In this document: positions 47,103 through 56,209 of the stretch, piece by piece
Layout: every line of letters begins with the position of its first letter
Numbering within the stretch: the stretch's first letter is position 1
From: Pirellulales bacterium
Lineage (GTDB): Bacteria; Planctomycetota; Planctomycetia; Pirellulales; PALSA-1355
Assembly: GCA_022844125.1 (NCBI GenBank)
Contig: JALHMI010000022.1
Span: 1-64,000 of the forward strand
Direction: 5' to 3'
Length of the DNA stretch: 64,000 bases
The notes under the pieces: model-generated
Told to the model about the DNA's origin: nothing
What the model saw: the letters and a program-made list of their open reading frames with translations, nothing else
The model's database searches: none
Translations under genes and position numbers: made by a program

Positions 47103-47174
47103 CCGCGAGACCCCGGGCTGTGCCGCACATGTTGAGCGTAGCGAGCGGGCGTGTCGCAGGACGGGGTCTCGCGG
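47103..47174. repeat. 13-bp inverted repeat in the origin region
   Basis: CCGCGAGACCCCG (47103-47115) and CGGGGTCTCGCGG (47162-47174) are perfect complements with a 46-nt loop. A large stem-loop could act in origin opening, nicking or as an RNA. Confidence 0.5.
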
Positions 47175-47531
47175 GCGGAACGTCCCGCGAGCGCCGTCCC
47201 CTGACGGAGAGGTACTGCGGTTAGCAATGCGGTTGCCAGGTCGGCCTCCGGCCGCCGGCATCCTCGGCGTTGCCTTCGTCACCGGAAGCGGGCCGATGGC
47301 CGGGTGGCCGCGGGGACCTTTCAACCTCCGAGTGTTCATTGTTTTTCGTCCGTCTATCGAGCCGTGTTTTCTTCTTAAAAGCAGATAGAGGCCGAAGCCC
47401 TCCTTTGCTTAAGAACAATAAGCCTTTGCTTAGTATTTGGTCAGAATCGAACGGAGAGAGAGCCAAAGTGAATAGTTGGCTTCCAAAAGGCACGAAACTG
47501 CCGTCGAGGCCCATTCACGGCGAGACAAAAA

Positions 47532-47606
47532 GGTGCGGCAAAGTACACCCGTGGGTGCGGCAAAGTACACCAGGTTGGCAAATATGACGGTGCGGCAAAG
47601 TACACC
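47532..47606. repeat. Three 18-bp iterons
   Basis: GGTGCGGCAAAGTACACC occurs at 47532, 47554 and 47589 with no mismatch, at spacings of 22 and 35 bp. Such repeats bind the initiator in iteron plasmids. They lie 24 bp beyond the 3' end of the replication initiator gene. Confidence 0.85.
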
Positions 47607-47629
47607 TATCGGATGTTCGATCACAGCAG

Positions 47630-49111
47630 TCATTCGCCGTACGATGCGGCCAGCCTTCCAATCGCGGTAGCGGACGACCATTCGCCGTAATCTGGAAATC
47701 GGAATCCGGCGGAGAGGTGTCGCTCGGCCTCTTCGATCGCCTGCTGTTTCGCGACGTCTTCCGGAGCATCCTTGAACATCCCCAAAAATGTCTCAACGGT
47801 TTTCTGATAGCGATTCCGATCGATCTCTTCGCGGAGGAATTTATGCAGTGCTTCCTTCCTTGCTTTGCGATAGGCGATTGTGAGATTCGGGTCGGCGGAG
47901 ACGCCGCGAGCCTGTAGGTCCTCGTCATGCTGTCGTCGACGTTCGTCACGTTGATGATCAAGAAACCAGTCGGGCGCGGACGTCCCGCGCTTGATGCCGT
48001 CCAGACAGTAGGCTTCCGGACTCTTCGAAAAGAACTTCCGCCCCTTCGTCTCCATCGCGACCTGTGTGTATTGTGCCCAGCGGGCAATGACCTGGTGATC
48101 ATACTTCTTCAAAATCGATCGAATCGCGGCATCCTCGAAGCCGATCGTTTTCAGTGGTTCGTAGAGAGGGGAGTCAGCGGCGCTCGTCACCGGGTGATGG
48201 GAGAGTTGATCGATCGAATGCTGCTCGAAATACGATCCGCGTTCGAAGCGAATGGCATACAATCCGCGCCCGCGCTTCTCGAAGAGATCGGCCACTCGGT
48301 CGACGCCGCTCGGCAAAGCAATGAAGTTCGCAGCCAGAAGCTTCTCGGCACAGTGAGTGATGTCACGCTTGAGATACTTGGTCAGTCGGTGGGGCGAGTA
48401 CCCAAGAACATTCGTTCCGAGGTGTCGAAGTTCGAAAGGAGGTGAAACCTTTCGTCGCCAGAAGATCTTATGGAGTAAGAGCGCCAGTCGCCTTGATGCC
48501 GGATCGAAACTCCGGAACGTGTCGCTCGTCAGATCGAAGAAGAGTTTCCCGCCCGTCGCTTGCACGTATTCAAAGAACAATGGGTCCCAAACGATTCGCC
48601 ACGCTCGGGAGGAATCGTCACGTTGCGGCAGACTGTACTTGAGCAGTCCGAAGCCTGTATCCTGAAACGTCTGGAGGCGGGGATCGTAGAACGCATCGCA
48701 TTGGTAGAAGACACCGGCCAGGCGTTTGATCGTAGCCCGAAACTCGGCATATTGCTTTCCGCCCTTGGCCGCCAAGTATCCGAGCTTCTTCAGGCAGAAG
48801 TGCGGCGTGGCCAGAAACTCGATCGACGGCTGCGGTTGATTGAACGTCAGCGCGAGCAGTCCCCAGAGAAAATACTCGTCGCGGGACGAGAGTCCGAGTG
48901 CCGCGAAAATGGAGACGTTGGCGAAGCGGCGTTTGTTGGCGTCCGTGTAGAAGTACCCTGTCTTGTGCTGGTACGGTGCTATGAGGGAGAGAGCCGGGTC
49001 GAGCGAACAGAGTGCGTGCTCGATAATCGATAGCTGTGCAAGTCCGCTACGCTGCTCCCGCGTGCGCGTCGGCCGCGATGGATGGGCCGATGGGGGATTG
49101 AGTACGGACAT
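47630..49111 (-). CDS. Replication initiator protein A (RPA family)
   Basis: The 493-aa product has the pattern of the PF10134 plasmid replication initiators: RSGLAQLSIIEHALCSLDPA at the start, YFYTDANKRRFANVSIFAAL, then SLPQRDDSSRAWRIVWDPLF and a winged-helix region near PPFELRHLGTNVLGYSP. It should bind the neighbouring iterons and open the origin. The gene is on the minus strand, so the iterons lie downstream of its stop. An intact initiator inside an integrated island suggests it was a plasmid or still can excise. Confidence 0.85.
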   Translation of the reverse strand: MSVLNPPSAHPSRPTRTREQRSGLAQLSIIEHALCSLDPALSLIAPYQHKTGYFYTDANKRRFANVSIFAALGLSSRDEYFLWGLLALTFNQPQPSIEFLATPHFCLKKLGYLAAKGGKQYAEFRATIKRLAGVFYQCDAFYDPRLQTFQDTGFGLLKYSLPQRDDSSRAWRIVWDPLFFEYVQATGGKLFFDLTSDTFRSFDPASRRLALLLHKIFWRRKVSPPFELRHLGTNVLGYSPHRLTKYLKRDITHCAEKLLAANFIALPSGVDRVADLFEKRGRGLYAIRFERGSYFEQHSIDQLSHHPVTSAADSPLYEPLKTIGFEDAAIRSILKKYDHQVIARWAQYTQVAMETKGRKFFSKSPEAYCLDGIKRGTSAPDWFLDHQRDERRRQHDEDLQARGVSADPNLTIAYRKARKEALHKFLREEIDRNRYQKTVETFLGMFKDAPEDVAKQQAIEEAERHLSAGFRFPDYGEWSSATAIGRLAASYGE

Positions 49112-49393
49112 CGAAAGAGGCGACGTGCCTCGGATTGTCCGTCGCGATGGGCATCGTTGGCAAGCGAAGATATTTGTTCATGGCGAATCGATGTTGGAAT
49201 GCTAATCGGCCGACGATAGGTTACGGGAAGTGGAGAATGTCGTGATCGTTCACACAGGCCCGAGCCGTAAGCAGTACACGGCGAGTGAGACCTCGACTTG
49301 TCGGTTGTTGGGTGCCAATTTGCGGCGTTGCGAGAAAATGAAATGGGACTAGAATGCTGGGGAAGTTCCATCAGGTTTCCGAGGCTTGCTTTG
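49112..49393. other. Gap; possible truncated integrase-like 26-aa ORF
   Basis: A plus frame at 49125-49205 (GTG after GAGG) reads MPRIVRRDGHRWQAKIFVHG and stops after MLEC. It resembles the first strands of a phage integrase arm-binding domain but is far too short. No further gene is supported. Promoters for repA (minus) and for the regulator remnant (plus) should lie here. Confidence 0.3.
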
Positions 49394-49575
49394 ATGCCCT
49401 CAGCAGAGAAAACGAGCTTCGCAGACTACGTCATGGTGGCGTACGTGGCACCTTTCCTCGGCTATCGTTCGATACACGTCGAAACTGGGATAAAGCTGGG
49501 AAGCTCGCCTCTACTCGTCATCCGCCGAACGGTTATCGTTTATATAGACTTAGCGACCTGGATGAACTTCTGTGA
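49394..49575 (+). pseudogene. MerR-like helix-turn-helix regulator, frameshifted
   Basis: One frame reads DYVMVAYVAPFLG and the next SFDTRRNWDKAGKLASTRHP followed by NGYRLYRLSDLDELL, which together make a MerR-like HTH with the wing. The joint near 49461-49464 needs one extra base; GGC-GTA-TCG becoming GGCTATCG would account for it. Intact relatives are small regulators upstream of methylase or helicase operons. A 116-bp gap separates it from the four-gene operon. Confidence 0.65.
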
Positions 49576-49690
49576 TCGGTGCGAAGCCGTTTTGCCGCCG
49601 AGAAACTTAGAGTGAAGCGATCACGGCGCTCACCCGAGATCCTTGGACGATAGGTGTTGTTCCTCCGTTTAATCGGTTGGAGGCAGTGGT

Positions 49691-51094
49691 ATGCCGGCGA
49701 TCACCAAACCAGCGGCAAGAGCAATCATTGAGGATTTTGCGAAGGAAGTTCGCGAAAAGCGCTTACAGACAGCCAAGCCGTCGAAGGCGGTGATCAACTT
49801 CCGCACCGATATGAAGGACGGAATCGAACGGCCGATCTGGCGAGTTCCGATCTGCATTCTTCGGTTCCGCAAGGATAACGGGAGAATCTCGTCTGACGTG
49901 ATGGACCACGAGCACAATGTCGGCTTGCTACACGAGACCGACGAGACTGCGCAGCAAACGATCAGGCAATTCCTTGAGCAGAAAGACCCGGAACGGACTG
50001 ACGTGCTGCGGTCATCAATCATGCACGCCGGACAGCAAGAGCCGGCGATCATCACGTGTGATGGTTTCTTGATCAACGGTAACCGTCGCAAGATGGTGAT
50101 GGACCGGTTGCACAGGGAGTTCCCAGAGAATTCAACGTTCGCTTACATCAAGTGCGTCATCTTGCCGGGAAAGGACGATGAGGGCGGCCCGCCAACGCTG
50201 TTGGAGATCGAAAAGCTCGAAAACCGCTATCAGCTTCAAAGTGATGGCAAGTCGGAGTACTACGGGTTCGATCGAGCCCTTTCGATCAAGCGCAAGATTG
50301 ATCTTGGTCTCAGCCTTGAGGAGCAGCTTCGTGATGACCCGCGGTATACCGAGGCAACTAAGCCGCAGCTTGAAAAAGCCGTTAAGGACTGTGAGAAGAT
50401 GTTTCTGAAGCCGCTTGAGTGCATCGATCGGTACTTGAAGCAGTTCCACCGCGAGGGCCAGTACCGGACGATCTCAACCGGGATGTCAGATCCGGAAGGC
50501 CGCTGGCAGGCATTCATCGATTACAACCAGACGTACACGCAGAGCTTCATGAACCAGAAAAAGCTCATCGAGCTTGGAATCGAAGAAGATGAGATTGGCA
50601 GCATCGAAGAAGCCGCGTTCAACATTATTCGCCTGCGGACGATCCCGGAAATGCCGAAGGTCCACGTGATCATGCGGGATTTGCCAAAGTTTTGCCGAAC
50701 CAAAGAGGGGAAGCGGGAAATCCTAAGAATCGTCGAGGAAGTGGAGCCGGTCCTCCCGTCCAGCGAGTGCTTTGACAATAACGGGAATCCTCTTCCGACC
50801 GCCGGGATTGACGCAAAGTGGGCGGCAAAGTATAGCCGGCCGATCATCCATCATCTTAAAAAGGCGGCAAGCAAACACGAAACGCTGAAGGATAAAGAAA
50901 CTCCCCTCGGGCTGCTTGAGGCGGCTCACAAGAAGCTGACGCATTCGGACATGGATATTGGGGCCATCGGCGTGAACGACATTGCCAAAGCGCGAGAGCT
51001 TGCGACGGCAATTGAAGACCGCGCCTACGAGATCAAGGATCAGATATTTCATTTTGAAAAGGAATTGAAAAAGCTGACGGACCGACAGCGATGA
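49691..51094 (+). CDS. ParB/Srx-fold protein of a defence-like operon
   Basis: The 467-aa protein has a ParB-type N-terminal fold: WRVPICILRFRKDNGRISSD, then SIMHAGQQEPAIITCDGFLI and NGNRRKMVMDRL in place of the GxRRxxA box. The remaining 300 residues are helical (EQLRDDPRYTEATKPQLEKA, ..KKLTDRQR) and unlike chromosome-partition ParB. Such ParB/Srx or DndB-like domains act as nucleases or DNA-sensing regulators in defence systems. ATG 49691 heads the operon; its stop overlaps the next start by 4 bp (ATGA). Exact role unknown. Confidence 0.72.
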   Translation: MPAITKPAARAIIEDFAKEVREKRLQTAKPSKAVINFRTDMKDGIERPIWRVPICILRFRKDNGRISSDVMDHEHNVGLLHETDETAQQTIRQFLEQKDPERTDVLRSSIMHAGQQEPAIITCDGFLINGNRRKMVMDRLHREFPENSTFAYIKCVILPGKDDEGGPPTLLEIEKLENRYQLQSDGKSEYYGFDRALSIKRKIDLGLSLEEQLRDDPRYTEATKPQLEKAVKDCEKMFLKPLECIDRYLKQFHREGQYRTISTGMSDPEGRWQAFIDYNQTYTQSFMNQKKLIELGIEEDEIGSIEEAAFNIIRLRTIPEMPKVHVIMRDLPKFCRTKEGKREILRIVEEVEPVLPSSECFDNNGNPLPTAGIDAKWAAKYSRPIIHHLKKAASKHETLKDKETPLGLLEAAHKKLTHSDMDIGAIGVNDIAKARELATAIEDRAYEIKDQIFHFEKELKKLTDRQR

Positions 51095-52995
51095 TCGAAC
51101 TCTCGTTGCAGGGGACTTCACTGGTTGTGCGGCCGGAGAGCGGGGACTTCAAGCCTCGGCACGAAAGTCAACTCGTATACTGGGGGTTTGCGCGTAGTCT
51201 GGACGACGGCGCATTTGTTGCCGATGCCAGTGCTTCTTCGGCCTTGGCCAGTAAGCTCGTGTCGTACCTGAAAAGGGTTGGTGTACCGTTCCAAGTGGAG
51301 GGCGAGCTTCAGCCTTTGCTAGAGCGGCACGAGGAATCGCGTACCGCGTTGCAGGTGTCGGCGGAAACCTGTCGCTTGTTAAAAGACGGCAGGGTCGATC
51401 CGGGAGTGGTGTCCGAACTTGAAGATTTCCTGCGTAGCTCGATCGCGAGACCGCTTAAGGATCATCAATTCAAGGCAGCCCTTCATCTGCTAACTGCCGG
51501 AAACGGCGCCAATTTTTCGGTTCCGGGAAGCGGAAAAACGACGGTGGTGCTCGCTGTATTTCAGAAGCTTAAGCAGCTGGGAGACGTGGATTCGTTGTTC
51601 GTCGTCGGACCACCGTCCAGCTTCGCGCCCTGGAGAACTGAATACCGGGAAGTGCTGGGAGCTACACCCGACTGCGAAATCCTAGCCGGTGGTGATATCG
51701 AGTCCAGGCGGAGCCGATATCTCGTCGACAGTGAGTCCGTTCGCGACTTATACCTCACAACCTTTCAGACGCTCCAGCGGGATTGGGAACACGTCGCTCA
51801 ATTGTTCTTGGACCAGGGCGTCCGTTTTTTTCTGATCGTCGATGAAGCACATTACATCAAGCAGGTCGGCGGCGCATGGGCAACCGCCGTTCTCAACGTT
51901 GCGAAACATGCAACACGGCGATGCGTGCTCAGCGGGACTCCGTTTCCACGGAGCTACGAAGACGCATTCAACCTTTTCGACGTTCTCTGGCCGGAAACAT
52001 CCCCTATTAGCGTTCAGGACCGATATCGCATCGCGCTTCACTCACAGCGCAATGAGCTGGTGGAGGCGGCTACGGTACTTGAACAAGCGGTTGGCCCACT
52101 TTTTTATCGGGTGCGTAAAAATGACCTCGGTTTGGCGGAACAAGTGTTCCATGAGCCGATTCGCATTCGAATGAAGAAACGGGAGCGGCATGTATACGAT
52201 TCGATCATCAGCCGTATTGTTGCCGAGTCGGAGGCAGACTTTTTCCGCGACTTTGAGTTGCTCGTGCGGCTGCGGAAGGGAAGAATGATGCGGCTGCGAC
52301 AATGCACCTCATACGCGGCGTTGTTAAGTTCGGCGATCCCGGAATATGACGAAAACCTTTTGGTGGACGATGCGTCGCTGGCCAACCAGCTTCGGAACTA
52401 CGACGATCTTGAGACGCCAGGAAAATTAGACGCTCTGGTTGACCTGGTGAGGGATCTGCACGGCAGCGGCAACAAGATCGTGGTGTGGTCAAATTTCGTT
52501 CGTACGCTCAAGCTAATCGTCAATCGGCTATCGGCACTAGGATGCCGGGTCGGCCTCATCTATGGCGGAACACCATTTGAGAGCGCTGACCTCGAAGAAG
52601 AACTCAGTCGGGAAGAGATCATCCGCGAGTTCACAAAAGCCCACGGTGGCTTCGATGTGCTCGTCGCAAACCCCGCCGCCTGCGCTGAGTCCGTATCGTT
52701 ACACAAGTCTTGCTCCCACGCGGTGTACTACGACTTGTCGTACAACTGCGCGCAGTACCTTCAATCGCTCGATCGCATTCATCGTGTGGGCGGCTCTGAG
52801 AACAGGGCTGCCCACTATCATGTGCTGGAATACGAGAACACGATCGACCACGACATTCTGATGAATGTGCGCAAAAAGGCGGCGAACATGAATGCGGTGA
52901 TCGACCAGGACTACGCGATTTATTCTTTGGATATGTTCGGCGACGACGGGGATTTGGAAGCGTATGACCGACTCTTTGGAAAAAGAGAGCAATGA
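51091..52995 (+). CDS. SNF2-family helicase/translocase
   Basis: The 634-aa protein has Walker A VPGSGKTT (residues 144-151), DEAHYIK (251-257), LSGTPFPRSYEDAF (280-293) and a C-terminal motif with QSLDRIHRVGGSENRAAHY. This is the SNF2 superfamily 2 pattern, acting as a double-stranded DNA translocase. The N-terminal 120 residues form an unrecognised domain. It starts by ATGA overlap and should couple to the DUF3883 gene, which begins before its own stop. Confidence 0.88.
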   Translation: MIELSLQGTSLVVRPESGDFKPRHESQLVYWGFARSLDDGAFVADASASSALASKLVSYLKRVGVPFQVEGELQPLLERHEESRTALQVSAETCRLLKDGRVDPGVVSELEDFLRSSIARPLKDHQFKAALHLLTAGNGANFSVPGSGKTTVVLAVFQKLKQLGDVDSLFVVGPPSSFAPWRTEYREVLGATPDCEILAGGDIESRRSRYLVDSESVRDLYLTTFQTLQRDWEHVAQLFLDQGVRFFLIVDEAHYIKQVGGAWATAVLNVAKHATRRCVLSGTPFPRSYEDAFNLFDVLWPETSPISVQDRYRIALHSQRNELVEAATVLEQAVGPLFYRVRKNDLGLAEQVFHEPIRIRMKKRERHVYDSIISRIVAESEADFFRDFELLVRLRKGRMMRLRQCTSYAALLSSAIPEYDENLLVDDASLANQLRNYDDLETPGKLDALVDLVRDLHGSGNKIVVWSNFVRTLKLIVNRLSALGCRVGLIYGGTPFESADLEEELSREEIIREFTKAHGGFDVLVANPAACAESVSLHKSCSHAVYYDLSYNCAQYLQSLDRIHRVGGSENRAAHYHVLEYENTIDHDILMNVRKKAANMNAVIDQDYAIYSLDMFGDDGDLEAYDRLFGKREQ

Positions 52996-53953
52996 ACTCG
53001 GCCAAGTGCGATTGAAGCACGTCGAGGCGCTCGTTGACCTGCTGCGGACTTCGACGATCAAGCAAAAGGATCATGTTCGGCGGCGGTACTGCGAGCAGGC
53101 TTCGCACTTTGATGCAACGCTGCGTTTTGTGAGTCAACTTGGCTGCGTGTGCGATGATGGGGAATCGCTGTCGCTCAGTCCTGGAGTCGCCGCTGGAAAG
53201 CGCCTCTCTCAGGAAGTGTTGAGTCGCTTTTGTGCTCAGGCGAGTCCCTTTCGTGGGGAATTGTCTCAGTATCTTGTTCGGTTCTGTGTCGTGGACGATC
53301 GAGTTGTTTACCGGCCGATCGCACAACGCACGAGCCGTGAAAGTGAGCTTCGGAACCTATTGATGGATTTGGAAGTCATCTCGCATGATGCAATTGCCGG
53401 GACTTATGTCCTCAACCCTAAGTTCAACGGACTCTATACTCAGATGGCACGCGAGGTGGGAGTTGTCGCGCCAGGAAGCATTGCCGCACGACGTGCGGCG
53501 TCGGAAGCGGTGGGGTCTACAGCCGAAGAGGTCGTCCTTTTCTTTGAGCGCGAACGCGTCGGGGACGCATACGCGGCACAGGTGAAGCACGTAGCTCAAG
53601 TGGACGCTGCGGCAGGCTACGACATAGAAAGTGTCACTGTGCTTTCGGGATCGATGATAGTTCCTCGTTTGATCGAGGTTAAGGCCGTGCCCGCCGCTAA
53701 CCTGCGGTTTTATTGGAGTTCTAATGAAGTTGCGACGGCGCAGCGGTTTGGTTCGTGGTATTACCTGTATCTCTTGCCGGTTCAAGCCGAGGGACGACTC
53801 GACACCGATTGTCTCGTTATGCTGGAAAATCCATATCAGACTATTGCGCAGGACAACGGTGGGTGGTGCGTCGAACCTGAAGTCCTGCGGTGCGAAAAGA
53901 ACGATCGTCCGACACACGGATGCGACAAAGGCAACGGCGGGGCCATTGTATGA
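52964..53953 (+). CDS. DUF3883 domain nuclease-like protein
   Basis: The 329-aa protein has an N-terminal helical region and a C-terminal DUF3883 fold: AAAGYDIESVTV (Asp 220), PRLIEVKAVP (ExK, 238-240), FYWSSNEVATAQRFGSWYYL. D and ExK in this spacing indicate a PD-(D/E)XK-type catalytic site, so DNA cleavage is plausible. ATG 52964 overlaps the helicase gene by 32 bp. Together with the methylase, it has the character of a restriction enzyme. Confidence 0.82.
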   Translation: MTDSLEKESNELGQVRLKHVEALVDLLRTSTIKQKDHVRRRYCEQASHFDATLRFVSQLGCVCDDGESLSLSPGVAAGKRLSQEVLSRFCAQASPFRGELSQYLVRFCVVDDRVVYRPIAQRTSRESELRNLLMDLEVISHDAIAGTYVLNPKFNGLYTQMAREVGVVAPGSIAARRAASEAVGSTAEEVVLFFERERVGDAYAAQVKHVAQVDAAAGYDIESVTVLSGSMIVPRLIEVKAVPAANLRFYWSSNEVATAQRFGSWYYLYLLPVQAEGRLDTDCLVMLENPYQTIAQDNGGWCVEPEVLRCEKNDRPTHGCDKGNGGAIV

Positions 53954-54897
53954 AGCGGGACTATTCAACGGCAGGGAAGAAGGCGATTACTGCCGTGTCG
54001 GGGCCAGCTCCAGCGCCATTCGCATATTATGGAGCCAAACAGCGGCTCGCTAGCCAAATTGTCGCGTCACTTCCGCCGCACAATGCGTGGGTTGAAGCCT
54101 TTTGCGGGTCGGCTGCCCTGACGCTGGCGAAATCAGCAGCGCCAATCGAGGTGATCAATGATTTGAATGGGCATATTGTTAACTTGTTTCGGCAATTGCG
54201 CGGCAACTCTAAAGCTCTGTGCAAGGTTGTGACACTAACGCCGTACGCTGCCGAAGAGTTTGAAAAGTCACACAAGAACAACCGCACGATGACGCCGCTG
54301 GAACAAGCGCGACGATTCCTCGTTCGGACCATGATGACGGTAAATGGCACCGTCGATGGCACGCGGTCGGGTTTCTCGTTCTCGCAATCATACTCTCGCG
54401 AAGAACGGGAGGCGCGTGTGAATCGCTGGCACAACTTGCCTGATCGACTCGAAAGCATTGTCGAGAGGTTACGGAACGTGCGGATTGAGAAACGTGACGC
54501 ACGTGACCTTCTTCGAATGTTCAGCGATCGCCCTGCAACTCTAGTGTACTTGGACCCGCCGTACTTCACAAAGCGTGAGCACGGGTACGTGATTGACGCG
54601 AACGACCGTGACTTCCATGAGGAATTGCTTGAAGTATGTTTGGACGCAAAGTGCATGATCTTGCTCAGCGGTTACGATAACAAGTTGTACCAAGAGATGT
54701 TGGTCAAGAACGGCGGATGGACTAAAAAGAAAATCAAGACGCACACGCGGGATACGACCGGGAAGGATTACGCAAGAACAGAAGTGCTATGGATGAATGA
54801 TCGCTTTGTTCATGCGAAGAAGCTAGGTCGCGTGCCAATACGACTCTCCAAGAAGGAAAGGATTGACAATAAGGTCAACCCGCCACGATCACGATAG
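53950..54897 (+). CDS. D12-class N6-adenine DNA methyltransferase (Dam-like)
   Basis: The 315-aa protein has FAYYGAKQRLASQI and WVEAFCGSAALTLA (SAM-binding motif I region), then LVYLDPPYFTKREHGY with the DPPY catalytic motif IV (202-205). Order and spacing match GATC-type class D12 methylases. ATG 53950 overlaps the DUF3883 stop by 4 bp. It probably protects host DNA from the operon's nuclease. The target sequence is unknown. Confidence 0.9.
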   Translation: MKRDYSTAGKKAITAVSGPAPAPFAYYGAKQRLASQIVASLPPHNAWVEAFCGSAALTLAKSAAPIEVINDLNGHIVNLFRQLRGNSKALCKVVTLTPYAAEEFEKSHKNNRTMTPLEQARRFLVRTMMTVNGTVDGTRSGFSFSQSYSREEREARVNRWHNLPDRLESIVERLRNVRIEKRDARDLLRMFSDRPATLVYLDPPYFTKREHGYVIDANDRDFHEELLEVCLDAKCMILLSGYDNKLYQEMLVKNGGWTKKKIKTHTRDTTGKDYARTEVLWMNDRFVHAKKLGRVPIRLSKKERIDNKVNPPRSR

Positions 54898-55328
54898 TTG
54901 AGACTAGGCAACGCTCGCCGTGTTCGTTTGTGGATCTGTTGTTTGATGCAGATGACAGCGGACATTGTTGGTGATGAGATACACGGGTAACACGTTGACA
55001 GAGTGAGAATCTGATCTTCGAGAAACGATGAAGCCGCAGCCAGTCGGTCGCAACGTAGAGTCTGGCTGCGTCTTCGATGTCGCTTACACAGAAACCAGGA
55101 TAGCATCGGTACATGTTGAAGATCGGAATGCAGTGCGAGCCGGCCTAGGTGGGGGTGGGCTGCACTTATTGGGATATCGCCGCGCAAGTCCCCGCTACCC
55201 CGGCAAGTCTTTCATCCAGCGGGTGAGAACAATCAAGCATTTACGGAGAGGGGGGGGGTACGCGGGCCTCCGCTTTTCCAGGTTTGGGGCGTGCGAGGAG
55301 CGACCGGTTGGCGTAGGCTAGGGGCCTG
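54898..55328. other. Gap, possible island border
   Basis: No supported gene was found. The region is where island genes give way to chromosome-type genes; no copy of the tRNA-Leu 3' end was seen. Confidence 0.3.
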
Positions 55329-56189
55329 ATGGAATCGCTTGCTACATCCTTCGAGAATCGCCCAGCCGTCGTGGCCACCATGCACGGCAAGGAGCGAATC
55401 TTGGGACCACTCCTGAAGACTGCCTTTGGCATTGAAGTCTTTGTCCCAAGCGACTTTGACACCGACCGCTTCGGCACGTTTACGCGCGACGTACGGCGGC
55501 CGGCCAACCAACGCCGGACTGCGCGACTGAAAGCCCTAGCCGCGCTTGAACTGACCGGGGCGGAGCTAGCACTCGCCAGCGAAGGGAGTTTCGGAACGCA
55601 TCCGGATTTTCCCTTCGCCCCCTGCGATACCGAACTGGTGTTGCTGTTAGATCGCCAGAGCGGGCTGGAGATCATCGGCGGACACGTGGCGTTTAATGTC
55701 CGCATGGCCCACGCCATAGTTCATTCGGTCGCGGCCGCCCGGGAGTTTGCGCTGGCCGAGAATTTTCCGCGGCACGGGTTGGTACTCCGCTCAAGCGCTG
55801 ACTCGCGCGGCGATTTGGAGAAAGACCTCGCGTCCCTGGACGAGTTGGAACGGGCCGTCGCCGAACGGTTGCGCCGCTCGCGAACAGGCGCCGTGTTTTT
55901 AGAGAGCGATTTGCGCGCTCACCGTAACCCTACACGGCAGGCGAATATTGCGGCGGCAACTGAGGATCTGATCCGCACGATGCGCCGCCGATGCCCCGGC
56001 TGCAGGCAAGCGGGGTTCGCACTCGTCGAGCGCATCGAAGGCCTCCCCTGCCGGGCGTGCGGTCTGGCAACGCGCGGCCTATTGGCTGAGCGCTACTGCT
56101 GTGCGGGCTGCGGGTACACTGAACAACGGTCGGTACCGGAAAGTCCCACCGCGGCCGACCCGGCCATTTGTCAGCGCTGCAACCCGTAG
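55329..56189 (+). CDS. DUF6671 family protein with C-terminal zinc ribbon
   Basis: The 286-aa protein begins MESLATSFENRPAVVATMHG and carries KERILGPLLKTAFGIEVFVP and GTFTRDVRRPANQR, which I recall for DUF6671. The tail has four cysteine pairs, CPGCRQAG, CRACGLAT, CCAGCGYTEQR and CQRC, likely two zinc ribbons. Function unknown. It is convergent with purK. Confidence 0.7.
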   Translation: MESLATSFENRPAVVATMHGKERILGPLLKTAFGIEVFVPSDFDTDRFGTFTRDVRRPANQRRTARLKALAALELTGAELALASEGSFGTHPDFPFAPCDTELVLLLDRQSGLEIIGGHVAFNVRMAHAIVHSVAAAREFALAENFPRHGLVLRSSADSRGDLEKDLASLDELERAVAERLRRSRTGAVFLESDLRAHRNPTRQANIAAATEDLIRTMRRRCPGCRQAGFALVERIEGLPCRACGLATRGLLAERYCCAGCGYTEQRSVPESPTAADPAICQRCNP

Positions 56190-56209
56190 GCCGCCGTCGC
56201 CAAAACGTC

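Larger units (their letters stand above)
46897..47629. other. Probable replication origin region
   Basis: No supported gene. It holds a 13-bp perfect inverted repeat (47103-47115 and 47162-47174), a T/A-rich stretch around 47330-47440 with two direct copies of CCTTTGCTTA (47402 and 47423), and three iterons next to the initiator gene. A minus-strand frame at 46534-47130 (MCGTARGLAAFGDARG) overlaps the DUF2779 relic and is not supported. Confidence 0.55.

Noticed and set aside
46534-47130. Minus-strand gene over the end of the DUF2779 remnant
   Set aside because: It is antisense to recognisable DUF2779 sequence, and the remainder has no family features; it was left as part of the origin region.
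49125-49205. 26-aa integrase-like ORF
   Set aside because: It resembles the start of integrases but is too short to be a gene; it may be a relic and was only noted in the gap entry.
54898-55328. Right attachment site of the tRNA-Leu island
   Set aside because: No copy of the tRNA 3' end was visible here or elsewhere in the window, so the border was not called.
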